This document shows, in pieces, positions 51,841-60,049 of a stretch of 64,000 nucleotides of DNA. Below the pieces are notes generated by a model. That model worked only from the letters and a program-made list of their open reading frames with translations. It had not been told where the DNA came from and made no database searches. The translations under genes and the position numbers were made by a program. Positions within the stretch are counted from its first letter, which is position 1. Each line of letters starts with the position of its first letter. Source of the DNA: UBA4416 sp964541155 (GTDB lineage: Bacteria > Bacteroidota > Bacteroidia > B-17B0 > Aurantibacillaceae); NCBI GenBank assembly GCA_964541155.1, contig CAZIPC010000003.1, positions 186,001 through 250,000 on the forward strand, given 5' to 3'.

Positions 51841-52848
51841 ATGAAAATGAAAACGGTCTATTCAGCTATTATTGCATTCTCCATTATAATAACATCATGC
51901 GTGCCCCAGCGTTTAATGGAAGAAACAAAAAATAAATTAACTTCTTGTGAAACTGAATCAGCTTCTTTAAGAAAAACAAATCAAGATAATGAAGCTACGT
52001 TAGCTGAATTGAAAGAGAAAATGACAAAAGAGGAAAAAGAGTTAGTTGGGTTACAAAGAGATACCTCTATAATGAGTACCAATTTACGTTTATTACAAAA
52101 TAAATACGATAAATTAAATTCTGTTAACGATCAATTATTAGATAAATATAATCGCATGCTAGCAGGTTCAGAAAAAGATAATGCTAAGCTAAGTGGCCAA
52201 TTACAATCAACACAAGAGCAACTTCTTAAAAAAGAAGATGAATTAAAAAATTTAGAGGCTCGATTAAATAAACAACAACAAGATTTAGATATATTATCTG
52301 TTGAGTTAAAAAAACGAGAAGCAAGGGTAAATGAATTAGAATCTATTTTAAAAAGTAAAGATCAAGCAACTGCTGATTTAAAGAAAAAATTACAAGATGC
52401 ATTAATGGGCTTTGAAGGAAAAGGATTGACAATTACTCAAAAAAATGGAAAAGTTTATGTAAGCATGGATGAATCTTTACTTTTTGAAAGTGGAAAAACT
52501 GCTGTTCAGCCAAAAGGTGTTGATGCATTAAAAAATGTAGCAAAAGTATTAGAACAAAATCCAGATATAAATATATTGGTTGAAGGTCACACAGATGATG
52601 TGCCTATGGTTGGTAAAGGAGAAATAAAAGATAATTGGGATTTAAGTGTAATGCGTTCAACATCTGTTACTAAAATTATTTTACAAAATTCTAAAACAGA
52701 TCCAAAAAGAATAACATCTGCAGGAAGAGCAGAATTTTTCCCTATAGACAATGCTAAAACATCTGATGCAAGAAAGAAAAATAGGAGAACAGAAATTATT
52801 TTAACTCCAAAATTAGACGAGTTATTTAAAGTGTTAGAGAGTAATTAA
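51841..52848 (+). CDS. OmpA-family lipoprotein with long coiled coil
   Basis: 335 residues. The lipoprotein signal ends in IIITSCVPQ, with lipidated Cys near residue 20. Residues ~25-185 are a continuous coiled coil of Glu/Lys/Leu heptads. The C-terminal ~130 residues are an OmpA peptidoglycan-binding domain (NILVEGHTDDVPM, NWDLSVMRSTSVTKIIL, RITSAGRAEFFPI, RKKNRRTEIILTP). It should tether the outer membrane to peptidoglycan. It is monocistronic with an AT-rich upstream region. Confidence 0.92.
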   Translation: MKMKTVYSAIIAFSIIITSCVPQRLMEETKNKLTSCETESASLRKTNQDNEATLAELKEKMTKEEKELVGLQRDTSIMSTNLRLLQNKYDKLNSVNDQLLDKYNRMLAGSEKDNAKLSGQLQSTQEQLLKKEDELKNLEARLNKQQQDLDILSVELKKREARVNELESILKSKDQATADLKKKLQDALMGFEGKGLTITQKNGKVYVSMDESLLFESGKTAVQPKGVDALKNVAKVLEQNPDINILVEGHTDDVPMVGKGEIKDNWDLSVMRSTSVTKIILQNSKTDPKRITSAGRAEFFPIDNAKTSDARKKNRRTEIILTPKLDELFKVLESN

Positions 52849-52886
52849 TTTAAAAGCATATTTGTTAAACCAAGTATAAAACGCAT

Positions 52887-53264
52887 ATGGGATTTGTTTC
52901 TGAATTTAAAGAGTTTGCCATGAAAGGCAATGTGGTTGATTTGGCTATAGGGGTAGTTATTGGTGGAGCTTTTGGTAAAATTGTTTCATCGCTCATAGAT
53001 GATGTTATTACCCCTTTAATTTTAAAACCAGCATTAGATGCCGCTAACTTAAGTAATATTGCTGATTTAAAATGGGGTGCGGTTAAGTATGGTAATTTTT
53101 TATCAAATGTTATTTCTTTTATTATTGTAGCAATTGTTTTATTTAGCATTATTAAAACCATTAACGCATCTAAAAAGAAAGAAGCTGCTCCCGTTGCTCA
53201 TGCCTCAGAGCCTTCAAGTACAGATAAGTTATTGATAGAAATTAGAGATGCTTTAAAAAAATAA
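52887..53264 (+). CDS. mscL: large-conductance mechanosensitive channel
   Basis: 125 residues. The MscL signature FAMKGNVVDLAIGVVIGGAFGKIVSSLIDDVITP forms the pore helix; a second helix (LSNVISFIIVAIVLFSIIKTI) follows after a short periplasmic loop. The Lys-rich cytosolic tail ends in DKLLIEIRDALKK. It opens under membrane tension to release solutes during hypo-osmotic shock. CATATTTG at 52857-52864 is one base from a -7 box. Confidence 0.95.
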   Translation: MGFVSEFKEFAMKGNVVDLAIGVVIGGAFGKIVSSLIDDVITPLILKPALDAANLSNIADLKWGAVKYGNFLSNVISFIIVAIVLFSIIKTINASKKKEAAPVAHASEPSSTDKLLIEIRDALKK

Positions 53265-53282
53265 ATTAATTCAGTTTTTGGG

Positions 53283-53579
53283 ATGTTTTTTTATAACTCA
53301 ATAGCTCATAATTTATTTTCAATCTTCATCTTATTTTTGATAAATATTTTATCATACTTAATTATGTGTTATGATAAATATCAATCAAAGCATAAAGGAA
53401 AACGTATTTCTGAAATTACATTGTTGATTTTAGCCACATTATTTGGGGCAATAGGCATATATATGGGAATGAAATTTCCTTTGTATCATAAGTCAGCAAA
53501 GGCAAAATTTAAAATAGGGATCCCAATCTTAATAGTATTAAATGGTATTTTAATTTATGTTATTTTAATTTTAAGATGA
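53283..53579 (+). CDS. DUF1294 family small membrane protein
   Basis: 98 residues with two or three hydrophobic helices (FSIFILFLINILSYLIMC, LILATLFGAIGIYMGM, IPILIVLNGILIYVILIL). The signature MCYDKYQSKHKGKRISEITLLILATLFGAIG and HKSAKAKFKIGIP matches DUF1294. Function unknown. It lies 18 bases after mscL and ends at a strong terminator, so it is probably the last gene of that transcript. Confidence 0.85.
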   Translation: MFFYNSIAHNLFSIFILFLINILSYLIMCYDKYQSKHKGKRISEITLLILATLFGAIGIYMGMKFPLYHKSAKAKFKIGIPILIVLNGILIYVILILR

Positions 53580-53588
53580 TTGATATAA

Positions 53589-53617
53589 AAAAAGCTACTC
53601 AATAAGAGTAGCTTTTT
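53589..53617. terminator. bidirectional intrinsic terminator
   Basis: AAAAAGCTACTC and GAGTAGCTTTTT form a 12-bp stem with an AATAA loop, between the convergent DUF1294 and slyD genes. Confidence 0.92.
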
Positions 53618-53622
53618 ATTTT

Positions 53623-54135
53623 TTAGTGGTGATGCCCACCTGGACCATGAACGTGACCGTGGTCTAATTCTTCAGGAGTAGCTTCTCTAATAGATAAAAC
53701 CTCACCAACAAAATGTAAATTATGATCTGCTAAGGGGTGATTAAAATCCATGATTACGAAATCTGTTCCGATTTCTTTTACTAAACCCATTAATTGATTA
53801 CCATCAGCATCATTCATCATTAATTCTTCATTTTCTTTAACTCTTTCTGAGTCAAATTCACCATCTACAAAAAATGCTTCCTTAGGGATTTTAGCAATCA
53901 TTTCTTTATCAGATAAACCATATCCATTAGCTGGGTCTATTTTAAAATCAAATGTATCACCTACTTTTTTGTTTAGTAAATTTTTTTCAAAATCTGGTAA
54001 TAATTGACCTACTCCAAATATAAAAGTAAAAGGATGTTCTTTAGATGTTTGCTCTACTAATTCAGGAGCTTCGTTGTTTACGTGAGATGATAAATGATAA
54101 TTTACCGATACCACTTTGTTTTGGTTAATGGTCAT
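53623..54135 (-). CDS. slyD: FKBP-type peptidyl-prolyl isomerase SlyD-like
   Basis: 170 residues. The FKBP fold opens with VVSVNYHLSS and carries HPFTFIFGVGQLLPDFEKNLLNKKVGDTF. An inserted flap domain (GYGLSDKEMIAKIPKEAFF) is typical of SlyD. The C-terminus is His-rich (HGHVHGPGGHHH), as in SlyD proteins that bind nickel. It helps fold proteins in the cytoplasm. The aldehyde dehydrogenase gene upstream (ALDH7-type) ends 35 bases before it starts. Confidence 0.92.
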   Translation of the reverse strand: MTINQNKVVSVNYHLSSHVNNEAPELVEQTSKEHPFTFIFGVGQLLPDFEKNLLNKKVGDTFDFKIDPANGYGLSDKEMIAKIPKEAFFVDGEFDSERVKENEELMMNDADGNQLMGLVKEIGTDFVIMDFNHPLADHNLHFVGEVLSIREATPEELDHGHVHGPGGHHH

Positions 54136-54169
54136 TGATATTTGTTTTTGTTATTAATTTTTTACCTGA

Positions 54170-55693
54170 TTAAAAATCAAATTTAATTCCTTGAGCCAAT
54201 GTTAATTTTGTGCCGTAGTTAATTGTATTTGTTTGACGACGCATATATGCTTTCCAACTATCAGAGCCAGATTCTCTTCCGCCTCCTGTTTCTTTTTCTC
54301 CGCCAAATGCTCCGCCAATTTCAGCGCCACTAGTTCCTATATTAACATTTGCTATTCCACAATCACTACCATTTGCTGATAAAAATTGCTCTGCTTCACG
54401 CATATTTAACGTCATTATAGATGATGATAATCCTTGGGGTACACCATTTTGTAAAGCAATAGCTTCTTCAATAGTTTTATATTTCATGATATATAATATT
54501 GGTGCAAATGTTTCATGTTGAACAATTTCAAAATTATTATTTGCTTCGGCTATACACGGTTTCACATAGCAACCACTTTCGTATCCTTTTCCTTCTAAAA
54601 CCCCACCTTGAACCAGTATTTTTCCTCCTTCTGCAACTACTTTTTCAATAGATGCCATATAATCTTTAACTGCACCTTTATCAATTAAAGGCCCAACATG
54701 ATTGTTTTCGTTTAGAGGGTCTCCAATTCTTAATTGATTATAGGCGTTAATTAATTTTTGTTTTACATCTTCATAAATATCTTCATGAATAATTAAACGG
54801 CGAGTTGATGTACAACGTTGTCCGGCTGTTCCAACAGCACCAAATACTAGCCCTGGTAAAACATTTGGTAAATCAGCGTGTTGAGAAATAATAACTGCAT
54901 TGTTTCCTCCTAATTCTAAAATTGATCGGCCAAAACGTTGAGCTACTTTAGTTCCAACAATTCTTCCAACTCTTGTAGAACCCGTAGCAGAAACTAACGG
55001 TATGCGATTATCTTCACACATTTTTTCTCCAATTGCACTAGGGCTTACTAATAAACAAGAAACGCCTTCTGGTAAGTTGTTAGCTTCAGCAACTTCATTC
55101 CAAATATTATGACAAGCTACTGCGCATAAAGGAACTTTACTAGATGGTTTCCATATACATACGTCTCCACAAATCCATGCCAAAGCAGTATTCCAGTTCC
55201 AAACGGCTACAGGAAAGTTGAAAGCAGAAATAATACCAACAATTCCCAATGGATGCCATTGCTCATACATTCGATGATTTTCGCGTTCAGAGTGCATTGT
55301 TAATCCATAAAGTTGACGTGAAACTCCAACGGCAAAATCACAGATATCAATCATTTCTTGAACTTCACCTAATCCTTCTTGTAAGGATTTTCCCATTTCA
55401 TAAGAAACTAATTTCCCTAATTCGTTTTTCTTTGCTCGTAATTTTTCGCCGAACTGACGAACAATTTCTCCTCTTTTAGGAGCTGGAATATTACGCCACA
55501 CTTTAAATGCTTGAGAAGCTATTTCAACAACTTTTTCATAATCTGTTGCATTTGCTACTTTCACTTTTGCAATTAATTTTCCATCAACAGGGCTATATGA
55601 TTCTATAATTTCTCCACTAGCAAAATAATTTTTACCAGTTGAACATCCATTATTAATATCAGAAATACCTAATGCTTTTAATACTTTTTCCAT
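54170..55693 (-). CDS. ALDH7-type aldehyde dehydrogenase (aminoadipate-semialdehyde / piperideine-6-carboxylate type)
   Basis: 507 residues. ISAFNFPVAVWNWNTALAWICGDVCIWKPSSKVPL is the NAD-binding and substrate funnel region; ELGGNNAVIISQHADL, then GAVGTAGQRCTSTRRLIIHE with the catalytic Cys, is the ALDH7 form. This group oxidises alpha-aminoadipic semialdehyde (lysine catabolism) and related aldehydes. It is separated from the DoxX gene upstream by a hairpin at 55740-55775, so it probably has its own promoter. Confidence 0.9.
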   Translation of the reverse strand: MEKVLKALGISDINNGCSTGKNYFASGEIIESYSPVDGKLIAKVKVANATDYEKVVEIASQAFKVWRNIPAPKRGEIVRQFGEKLRAKKNELGKLVSYEMGKSLQEGLGEVQEMIDICDFAVGVSRQLYGLTMHSERENHRMYEQWHPLGIVGIISAFNFPVAVWNWNTALAWICGDVCIWKPSSKVPLCAVACHNIWNEVAEANNLPEGVSCLLVSPSAIGEKMCEDNRIPLVSATGSTRVGRIVGTKVAQRFGRSILELGGNNAVIISQHADLPNVLPGLVFGAVGTAGQRCTSTRRLIIHEDIYEDVKQKLINAYNQLRIGDPLNENNHVGPLIDKGAVKDYMASIEKVVAEGGKILVQGGVLEGKGYESGCYVKPCIAEANNNFEIVQHETFAPILYIMKYKTIEEAIALQNGVPQGLSSSIMTLNMREAEQFLSANGSDCGIANVNIGTSGAEIGGAFGGEKETGGGRESGSDSWKAYMRRQTNTINYGTKLTLAQGIKFDF

Positions 55694-55739
55694 ATTAGTT
55701 AATCTTATTTTTTTATTTTTTTGAGAGGTTAAATATAAG

Positions 55740-55775
55740 AATTATCTGCATTTTAATTGCCAAATGCAGATAATT
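55740..55775 (-). terminator. 14-bp perfect hairpin between DoxX and the ALDH7 gene
   Basis: AATTATCTGCATTT (55740-55753) and AAATGCAGATAATT (55762-55775) pair perfectly around an 8-base loop. It lies just downstream of the DoxX gene on the minus strand. The following sequence is T-containing but has no long run, so termination is likely but not certain. Confidence 0.6.
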
Positions 55776-55810
55776 AAAAGCTCTTCTGTAACTAGTGTGA
55801 AATAAGGATA

Positions 55811-56185
55811 TTATCCTTTTGAGACCGAATTGACTTTGAGATAATAAATATAAGATACTGTTAATATAGCAAACACTATTAATGGAAAAAATGCTAATCC
55901 ACTTATTCCATCAATGGCAATTAGGCTTATAAAAGCTGCAATAAAATCTATCGCAAATCCAGCATAAGCCCATTCTTTAATGCGAGCAGGAATTTGAGGA
56001 ATAATTAAAGCTAAAGCTCCACATACTTTAAATACAGCTAGCATAACTCCAAAATAATCAGGGTATCCTAAATGTCTGATTCCTTCTTTTGCCATTTCAG
56101 ATTGGCTAGTTAAAGCAGGCATTACGCCTTCAAATAAAAAAATTAATGTAGTGGTTGTCCAAAAAATGAGTTTGTCTTTTTTCAT
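55811..56185 (-). CDS. DoxX-like small membrane protein
   Basis: 124 residues with four membrane helices (FWTTTTLIFLFEGVM, YFGVMLAVFKVCGALALII, WAYAGFAIDFIAAFISLIAI, LAFFPLIVFAILTVSYIYYL). The LGYPDYFGVMLAVFKVCGALALI motif is that of the DoxX-like family, quinone-related membrane proteins that often accompany dehydrogenases or detoxification enzymes. It is eight bases downstream of the DUF1801 gene in a tightly packed minus-strand run. Confidence 0.85.
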   Translation of the reverse strand: MKKDKLIFWTTTTLIFLFEGVMPALTSQSEMAKEGIRHLGYPDYFGVMLAVFKVCGALALIIPQIPARIKEWAYAGFAIDFIAAFISLIAIDGISGLAFFPLIVFAILTVSYIYYLKVNSVSKG

Positions 56186-56193
56186 AGCTTCTA

Positions 56194-56571
56194 TTATTTT
56201 AATTGTTTTTTTTGTTTTTGTTTTTTTGAGTTTTCTTTTACTCTAAATTTAACTATTTTTTTTATTAAATCCAATGGTAATGGCTTGTCTAATGGAAACT
56301 GAACGGATCCTTTAGCATTTTTATAAATGGATAATTCTTTTTTAAATGCCGAAATACCTGATGCTGTTGGATAGAAGCCAATATGTTTTTTATACCCTGC
56401 AAAATAAACGAGCATTCCATATAATTTAAAAGCAGGCATGCCATAACTAATAACTTCTTCGGATTGAGGGGCTGCCTCAATAATAGCAGCTTTCAAGTCT
56501 TTTAAAATCGATTGTATTTCTTTTGGTTGATAAGCTATATAGGAATCAATATCTTTAAAATCGACTTTCAT
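56194..56571 (-). CDS. DUF1801 (YdhG-like) protein
   Basis: 125 residues. DIDSYIAYQPKEIQSILKDLKAAI, then EEVISYGMPAFKLYGMLVYFAGYKKHIGFYPTASGI and KGSVQFPLDKPLPLDLIKKIVKFRV are DUF1801 hallmarks. Relatives include frataxin-like iron chaperones, but this function is not shown for most members. The basic tail (KKQKQKKQLK) is notable. It ends two bases after the start side of the PhnB-like gene's stop, in one operon. Confidence 0.87.
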   Translation of the reverse strand: MKVDFKDIDSYIAYQPKEIQSILKDLKAAIIEAAPQSEEVISYGMPAFKLYGMLVYFAGYKKHIGFYPTASGISAFKKELSIYKNAKGSVQFPLDKPLPLDLIKKIVKFRVKENSKKQKQKKQLK

Positions 56572-56573
56572 TT

Positions 56574-57056
56574 TTATGCATTTAATAAAGTTTCGATATC
56601 AAATTTTTTCATTTGTAAAAATGATTTCATTACTCTTGATGATTTTGATGGATCAGTCATTAATTTTCCTAATATACTTGGAATAATTTGCCAAGAAACT
56701 CCATATTTATCTTTAAGCCAACCGCACATACTTTCTTTTCCTCCGTCGGCAATTAAATAATTCCAGTAATGATTAATTTCTTCTTGAGTATCGCATGTTA
56801 CTACTATTGATATAGATTCATTAAATGTAAAATGAGGACCGCCATTTAATGCATTAAATTTCATGTCATTTAAAGAAAAACTAACCGTTAAGGCTGTCCC
56901 TTCAGGCATACCATGATGTTCAAAGCCTTCTTTACCGTAACGACTAATGTGATGTATGGCTGAATTTGTAAAAATAGAAGTGTAAAAATTTACAGCTTCC
57001 TCGGCTTGGTTATTAAACCATAGACATATAGTCATATTTTGTTTTGTATTAATCAT
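56574..57056 (-). CDS. PhnB-like VOC family protein
   Basis: 160 residues. TICLWFNNQAEEAVNFYTSIF, then NGGPHFTFNESISIVVTCDTQEEINHYWNYL and GWLKDKYGVSWQIIPSIL match the PhnB/3-demethylubiquinone methyltransferase-like subgroup of the VOC (vicinal oxygen chelate) fold. Substrate unknown. It is two bases upstream of the DUF1801 start, so the two are in one operon. Confidence 0.88.
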   Translation of the reverse strand: MINTKQNMTICLWFNNQAEEAVNFYTSIFTNSAIHHISRYGKEGFEHHGMPEGTALTVSFSLNDMKFNALNGGPHFTFNESISIVVTCDTQEEINHYWNYLIADGGKESMCGWLKDKYGVSWQIIPSILGKLMTDPSKSSRVMKSFLQMKKFDIETLLNA

Positions 57057-57067
57057 TGCAATATGTA

Positions 57068-57478
57068 CTAAATTTGTTGCGGAAATTTACTCATATCCAT
57101 ATATCCTAATTCCCACTGATGCCCATCAGGATCAGCAAAACTATGTTGATACATCCATCCATGATCAGCGGCATCCATATATATTTCTCCGCCAGCTTCT
57201 TTAGCTATTGATACAAGCTCTTTTACTTTTTCTACGCTTTCTACCTCTATTGCTAATAATACTTGAGTTGTTTTTTTGGCGTCTGCTATTTCTTTTTTTG
57301 TGAAATTTTTAAAATGTTCATAGGTTAATAACATTACAAACATAGTTTCGTTTAAAACCATGCAGGCTGCAAATTCGTTTGTGAATTGAGGATTATTACC
57401 AAAACCTATTTTAGTGTAAAAGTCCATTGACTTTTTTAAATCTTTAACTGGAAGGTTAATAAAAATTTTAGATGTCAT
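57068..57478 (-). CDS. VOC family (glyoxalase-like) protein
   Basis: 136 residues. KIFINLPVKDLKKSMDFYTKIGFG, then YMDAADHGWMYQHSFADPDGHQWELGYMD; the HSFADPDGHQWE metal-ligand strand is typical of glyoxalase/bleomycin-resistance VOC proteins. Probable metal-dependent enzyme or binding protein, substrate unknown. It is 11 bases upstream of the PhnB-like gene. Confidence 0.88.
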   Translation of the reverse strand: MTSKIFINLPVKDLKKSMDFYTKIGFGNNPQFTNEFAACMVLNETMFVMLLTYEHFKNFTKKEIADAKKTTQVLLAIEVESVEKVKELVSIAKEAGGEIYMDAADHGWMYQHSFADPDGHQWELGYMDMSKFPQQI

Positions 57479-57527
57479 AATTGATTGTTTTAGTAAATAT
57501 AAAAAATCAATTACATAAATTTTAATT

Positions 57528-58232
57528 TTATTTAGTTAGCCACGTTAATAAATCATTAAACATAGCGCTGCTAATTGTATGGTTTTCTGGATATTCTTTA
57601 TAGGTTGTATTAATACCTATTTCTTTGAGGTAATTGTTTGCTTCACGTGCATTATTAATTGGAAGTACCTCGTCTTTTGTGCCATGAGAAATAAATATTT
57701 TTAAATGCTTTAATCTATTCTTACTGGCAATAATAGGTTTTATATCTTCTAACAATCTCCCACTCATAATAGCAATTCCTTTTGTTTTTTCTGGAATAGT
57801 TAATCCTATACTATAAGCCATAATGGCTCCTTGACTAAAGCCACATAGGTAAATACGTTTTTCATTAAAAGTGTGTTTGCTTTTTAAGGTATTAATAAAT
57901 GTAATTATCATTAATCGGCTTGCTTCTGCCTCTATTGGATTACTGATTGGTTTTCCATTTTCGAAACTTAGGTGATACCAAGCATAGCTATTGTTACCTA
58001 ATTTGATAGGTGCTTGTAAGGATATTACTAAAAAACTATCTGGTAATTCATTTGCAAATGAAAATAAATCTTTTTCGTTACTACCTAGGCCATGCATTAA
58101 AATAATTACTGGTGGTTTAGCAGATTTTATTTTAGGTTCTTTAAAAATGTAATATAAACTTGAAGTTGTTTTTTGTGCAATGCCAGTTAAAGTAAGGGTT
58201 ATAAATAGAATGAAGAGTGATACTAGTTTCAT
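57528..58232 (-). CDS. phospholipase/carboxylesterase-type alpha/beta hydrolase
   Basis: 234 residues with a signal peptide (LVSLFILFITLTLTGIAQ). The oxyanion segment ILMHGLGSNEKDLFSFANELP, the nucleophile elbow LCGFSQGAIMAYSIGL and the late ISHGTKDEVLP (Asp), then ENHTIS (His), give the complete triad. It is similar to MhqD/YodD-type carboxylesterases, but exported. It probably hydrolyses short esters outside the cytoplasm. It is encoded ten bases after the dioxygenase gene in the same operon. Confidence 0.88.
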   Translation of the reverse strand: MKLVSLFILFITLTLTGIAQKTTSSLYYIFKEPKIKSAKPPVIILMHGLGSNEKDLFSFANELPDSFLVISLQAPIKLGNNSYAWYHLSFENGKPISNPIEAEASRLMIITFINTLKSKHTFNEKRIYLCGFSQGAIMAYSIGLTIPEKTKGIAIMSGRLLEDIKPIIASKNRLKHLKIFISHGTKDEVLPINNAREANNYLKEIGINTTYKEYPENHTISSAMFNDLLTWLTK

Positions 58233-58242
58233 TTGTTATTTA

Positions 58243-59127
58243 TTAAGCTTTTCTAATCACTACTGATGTCATTGAAAACGAACCGCCAACAACAGCATCA
58301 TTAAAGTAACTTATTTTGTCGTTTTTGCCACGAAGGGCAATGCTGTAAATCATTGGCAAATAATGATCTGGTGATGGGGATGATAGTTGTAAGGCTTTAC
58401 TATATGTTTTATAGTTAATTAATGATTTTATATCATTTTCTGAAATCAATTTTTTGAAGCTTTCATTAGCTTCTAAAGCCCAATCGTGACCAAAATGAGC
58501 ATTAAAATCGCCAGTAAATCTAGCAAATTGAAAATTGTGTACCATATTACCACTACCAATAATTAAGACACCTTTTTTTCGTAAGCCGGCTAATTGTTTT
58601 GCTAAATCATAATGATATTGAGTGTCTTTTGTGTAATCTAAACTTAATTGAATAACAGGAATATTAGCTTCAGGAAACATAGGTCTGATAACACTCCATG
58701 TACCATGATCTAACCCCCAACTTTCATCTAATCCTATAGTAGTTGAGGTAATTATGTTTTTAGTTTCATCTGCTAACCATTTACTACCTGGCGCAGGATA
58801 TTGCACATCAAATAAGGCTTGAGGGAAACCACCAAAATCATGAATTGTTTGTGGTTTATCCATGGCTGTTACAAAAGTACCTTTTGTTTCCCAGTGTGCT
58901 GAGATACATAAAATAGCTTTTGGTTTTGGTAATGTTTTAGCAATAGCTTTCCAGCCTCTCGAAAATTCATTATCTTCAATACCATTCATGGGTGAGCCAT
59001 GTCCTATAAACAATACAGGCATTTCATTGTCTTGTTCAGGTAAATTATTGGCAAATGATTTGAAATCTCCTAGTGTTGTCATGGCAGCTATTCCTAAAAT
59101 TGATTTAATAAATTCTTTACGTTCCAT
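58243..59127 (-). CDS. LigB-type extradiol dioxygenase (YgiD/DODA-like)
   Basis: 294 residues from ATG 59127; an ATG nine bases upstream would add only three residues. The first ~30 residues (MERKEFIKSILGIAAMTTLG) look like an export or anchoring sequence. The core has VLFIGHGSPMNG, ILCISAHWETKG and TIHDFGGFP, which provide the zinc/iron histidines, then PVIQLSLDY and VLIIGSGNMVHNF. This group opens catechol rings, as 4,5-DOPA dioxygenase does. It is directly upstream of the esterase gene. Confidence 0.88.
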   Translation of the reverse strand: MERKEFIKSILGIAAMTTLGDFKSFANNLPEQDNEMPVLFIGHGSPMNGIEDNEFSRGWKAIAKTLPKPKAILCISAHWETKGTFVTAMDKPQTIHDFGGFPQALFDVQYPAPGSKWLADETKNIITSTTIGLDESWGLDHGTWSVIRPMFPEANIPVIQLSLDYTKDTQYHYDLAKQLAGLRKKGVLIIGSGNMVHNFQFARFTGDFNAHFGHDWALEANESFKKLISENDIKSLINYKTYSKALQLSSPSPDHYLPMIYSIALRGKNDKISYFNDAVVGGSFSMTSVVIRKA

Positions 59128-59191
59128 ATTATACATTACAAATCAAAGTTCGTAACTAATTATCCGAATATACTTAATCTAGGTTAAGAAA

Positions 59192-59587
59192 TTATGAACT
59201 GTAAGGTTCAATCATATCCCATAAATTGCCATATAAATCAGCAAATACAAACACTTTACCATGCGGCTTGCTAGTTAACTCCTCAATAATTTTTACGTTT
59301 TTATCAATTAAGCTTTTGTAATCTCTTTCGATATCATCGGTATATAAAAACAAAAATACACGTCCACCCGTTTGATTACCAACTCTGCTTTGTTGTTCTT
59401 CGTTGTTTGCTTTTGCTAATAAAATAGTAGTACCCATGCTGCCTTGCGGTGCTATAGTTACCCAACGCTTAGTGCCACTCATCACTTTATCTTCTACTAA
59501 AGTAAAATGCAAAGTTTGAGTGTAAAAGTTTATGGCTTCATCGTAATCATTTACTAATAAAGCTATATGGGCGAGGGATTGAGGCAA
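59192..59587 (-). CDS. VOC family (glyoxalase-like) protein
   Basis: 131 residues: AHIALLVNDYDEAINFYTQTLHFTLVEDKVM, then GGRVFLFLYTDDIERDYKSL and KVFVFADLYGNLWDMIEP, one glyoxalase-type VOC unit pair. Substrate unknown. It is 20 bases downstream of the RidA gene and is the third VOC gene in this stretch. Confidence 0.87.
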   Translation of the reverse strand: MPQSLAHIALLVNDYDEAINFYTQTLHFTLVEDKVMSGTKRWVTIAPQGSMGTTILLAKANNEEQQSRVGNQTGGRVFLFLYTDDIERDYKSLIDKNVKIIEELTSKPHGKVFVFADLYGNLWDMIEPYSS

Positions 59588-59607
59588 AATGATAGGTTTA
59601 TGTGGTT

Positions 59608-60030
59608 CTAATCAATCGTCGCAATCACCTTTAACTCAATTGCAATTGGGGTTGGCAAGCAATTGATTTCAATAGTTGTTCGGCAAGGAGGATTTTCTTT
59701 AAAGTACTCAGCCCATAAGGCGTTATAAATTTTAAAATCGTCCTTCATATTGGTTAAAAACACTTGTACATCTACAATCTTATCCCAGCTGCTACCAGAG
59801 TCTTCTAAAATATATTTAATGTTTCTAAACACGCTGTGGCATTGCGCCGCAATATCATAAGAGGTAATGTTACCGTGTTCATCTAACTCAACACCTGGTA
59901 TTTTTTTAGTACCACGTTCACGCGGGCCAACGCCACTTAAAAACAATAAATTACCAACACGACGTGCGTGTGGGTATAATCCTACTGGTTCTGGTGCTTT
60001 TGATGATTCAATTGATTTTTCTGTGCTCAT
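59608..60030 (-). CDS. RidA/YjgF family enamine deaminase (possible 2-aminomuconate deaminase)
   Basis: 140 residues. LLFLSGVGPRERGTKKIPG, VDVQVFLTNMKDDFKIYNALWAEYF and PPCRTTIEINCLPTPIAIELKVIAT are RidA motifs, including the substrate-binding Arg. Members hydrolyse reactive enamines/imines; the longer form with the GPRERGT insertion resembles 2-aminomuconate deaminases. An aldehyde dehydrogenase of the aminomuconate type lies close upstream (61098-62543), which favours that reading. Confidence 0.85.
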   Translation of the reverse strand: MSTEKSIESSKAPEPVGLYPHARRVGNLLFLSGVGPRERGTKKIPGVELDEHGNITSYDIAAQCHSVFRNIKYILEDSGSSWDKIVDVQVFLTNMKDDFKIYNALWAEYFKENPPCRTTIEINCLPTPIAIELKVIATID

Positions 60031-60049
60031 ATTATTAAGTTAAGAAAGT

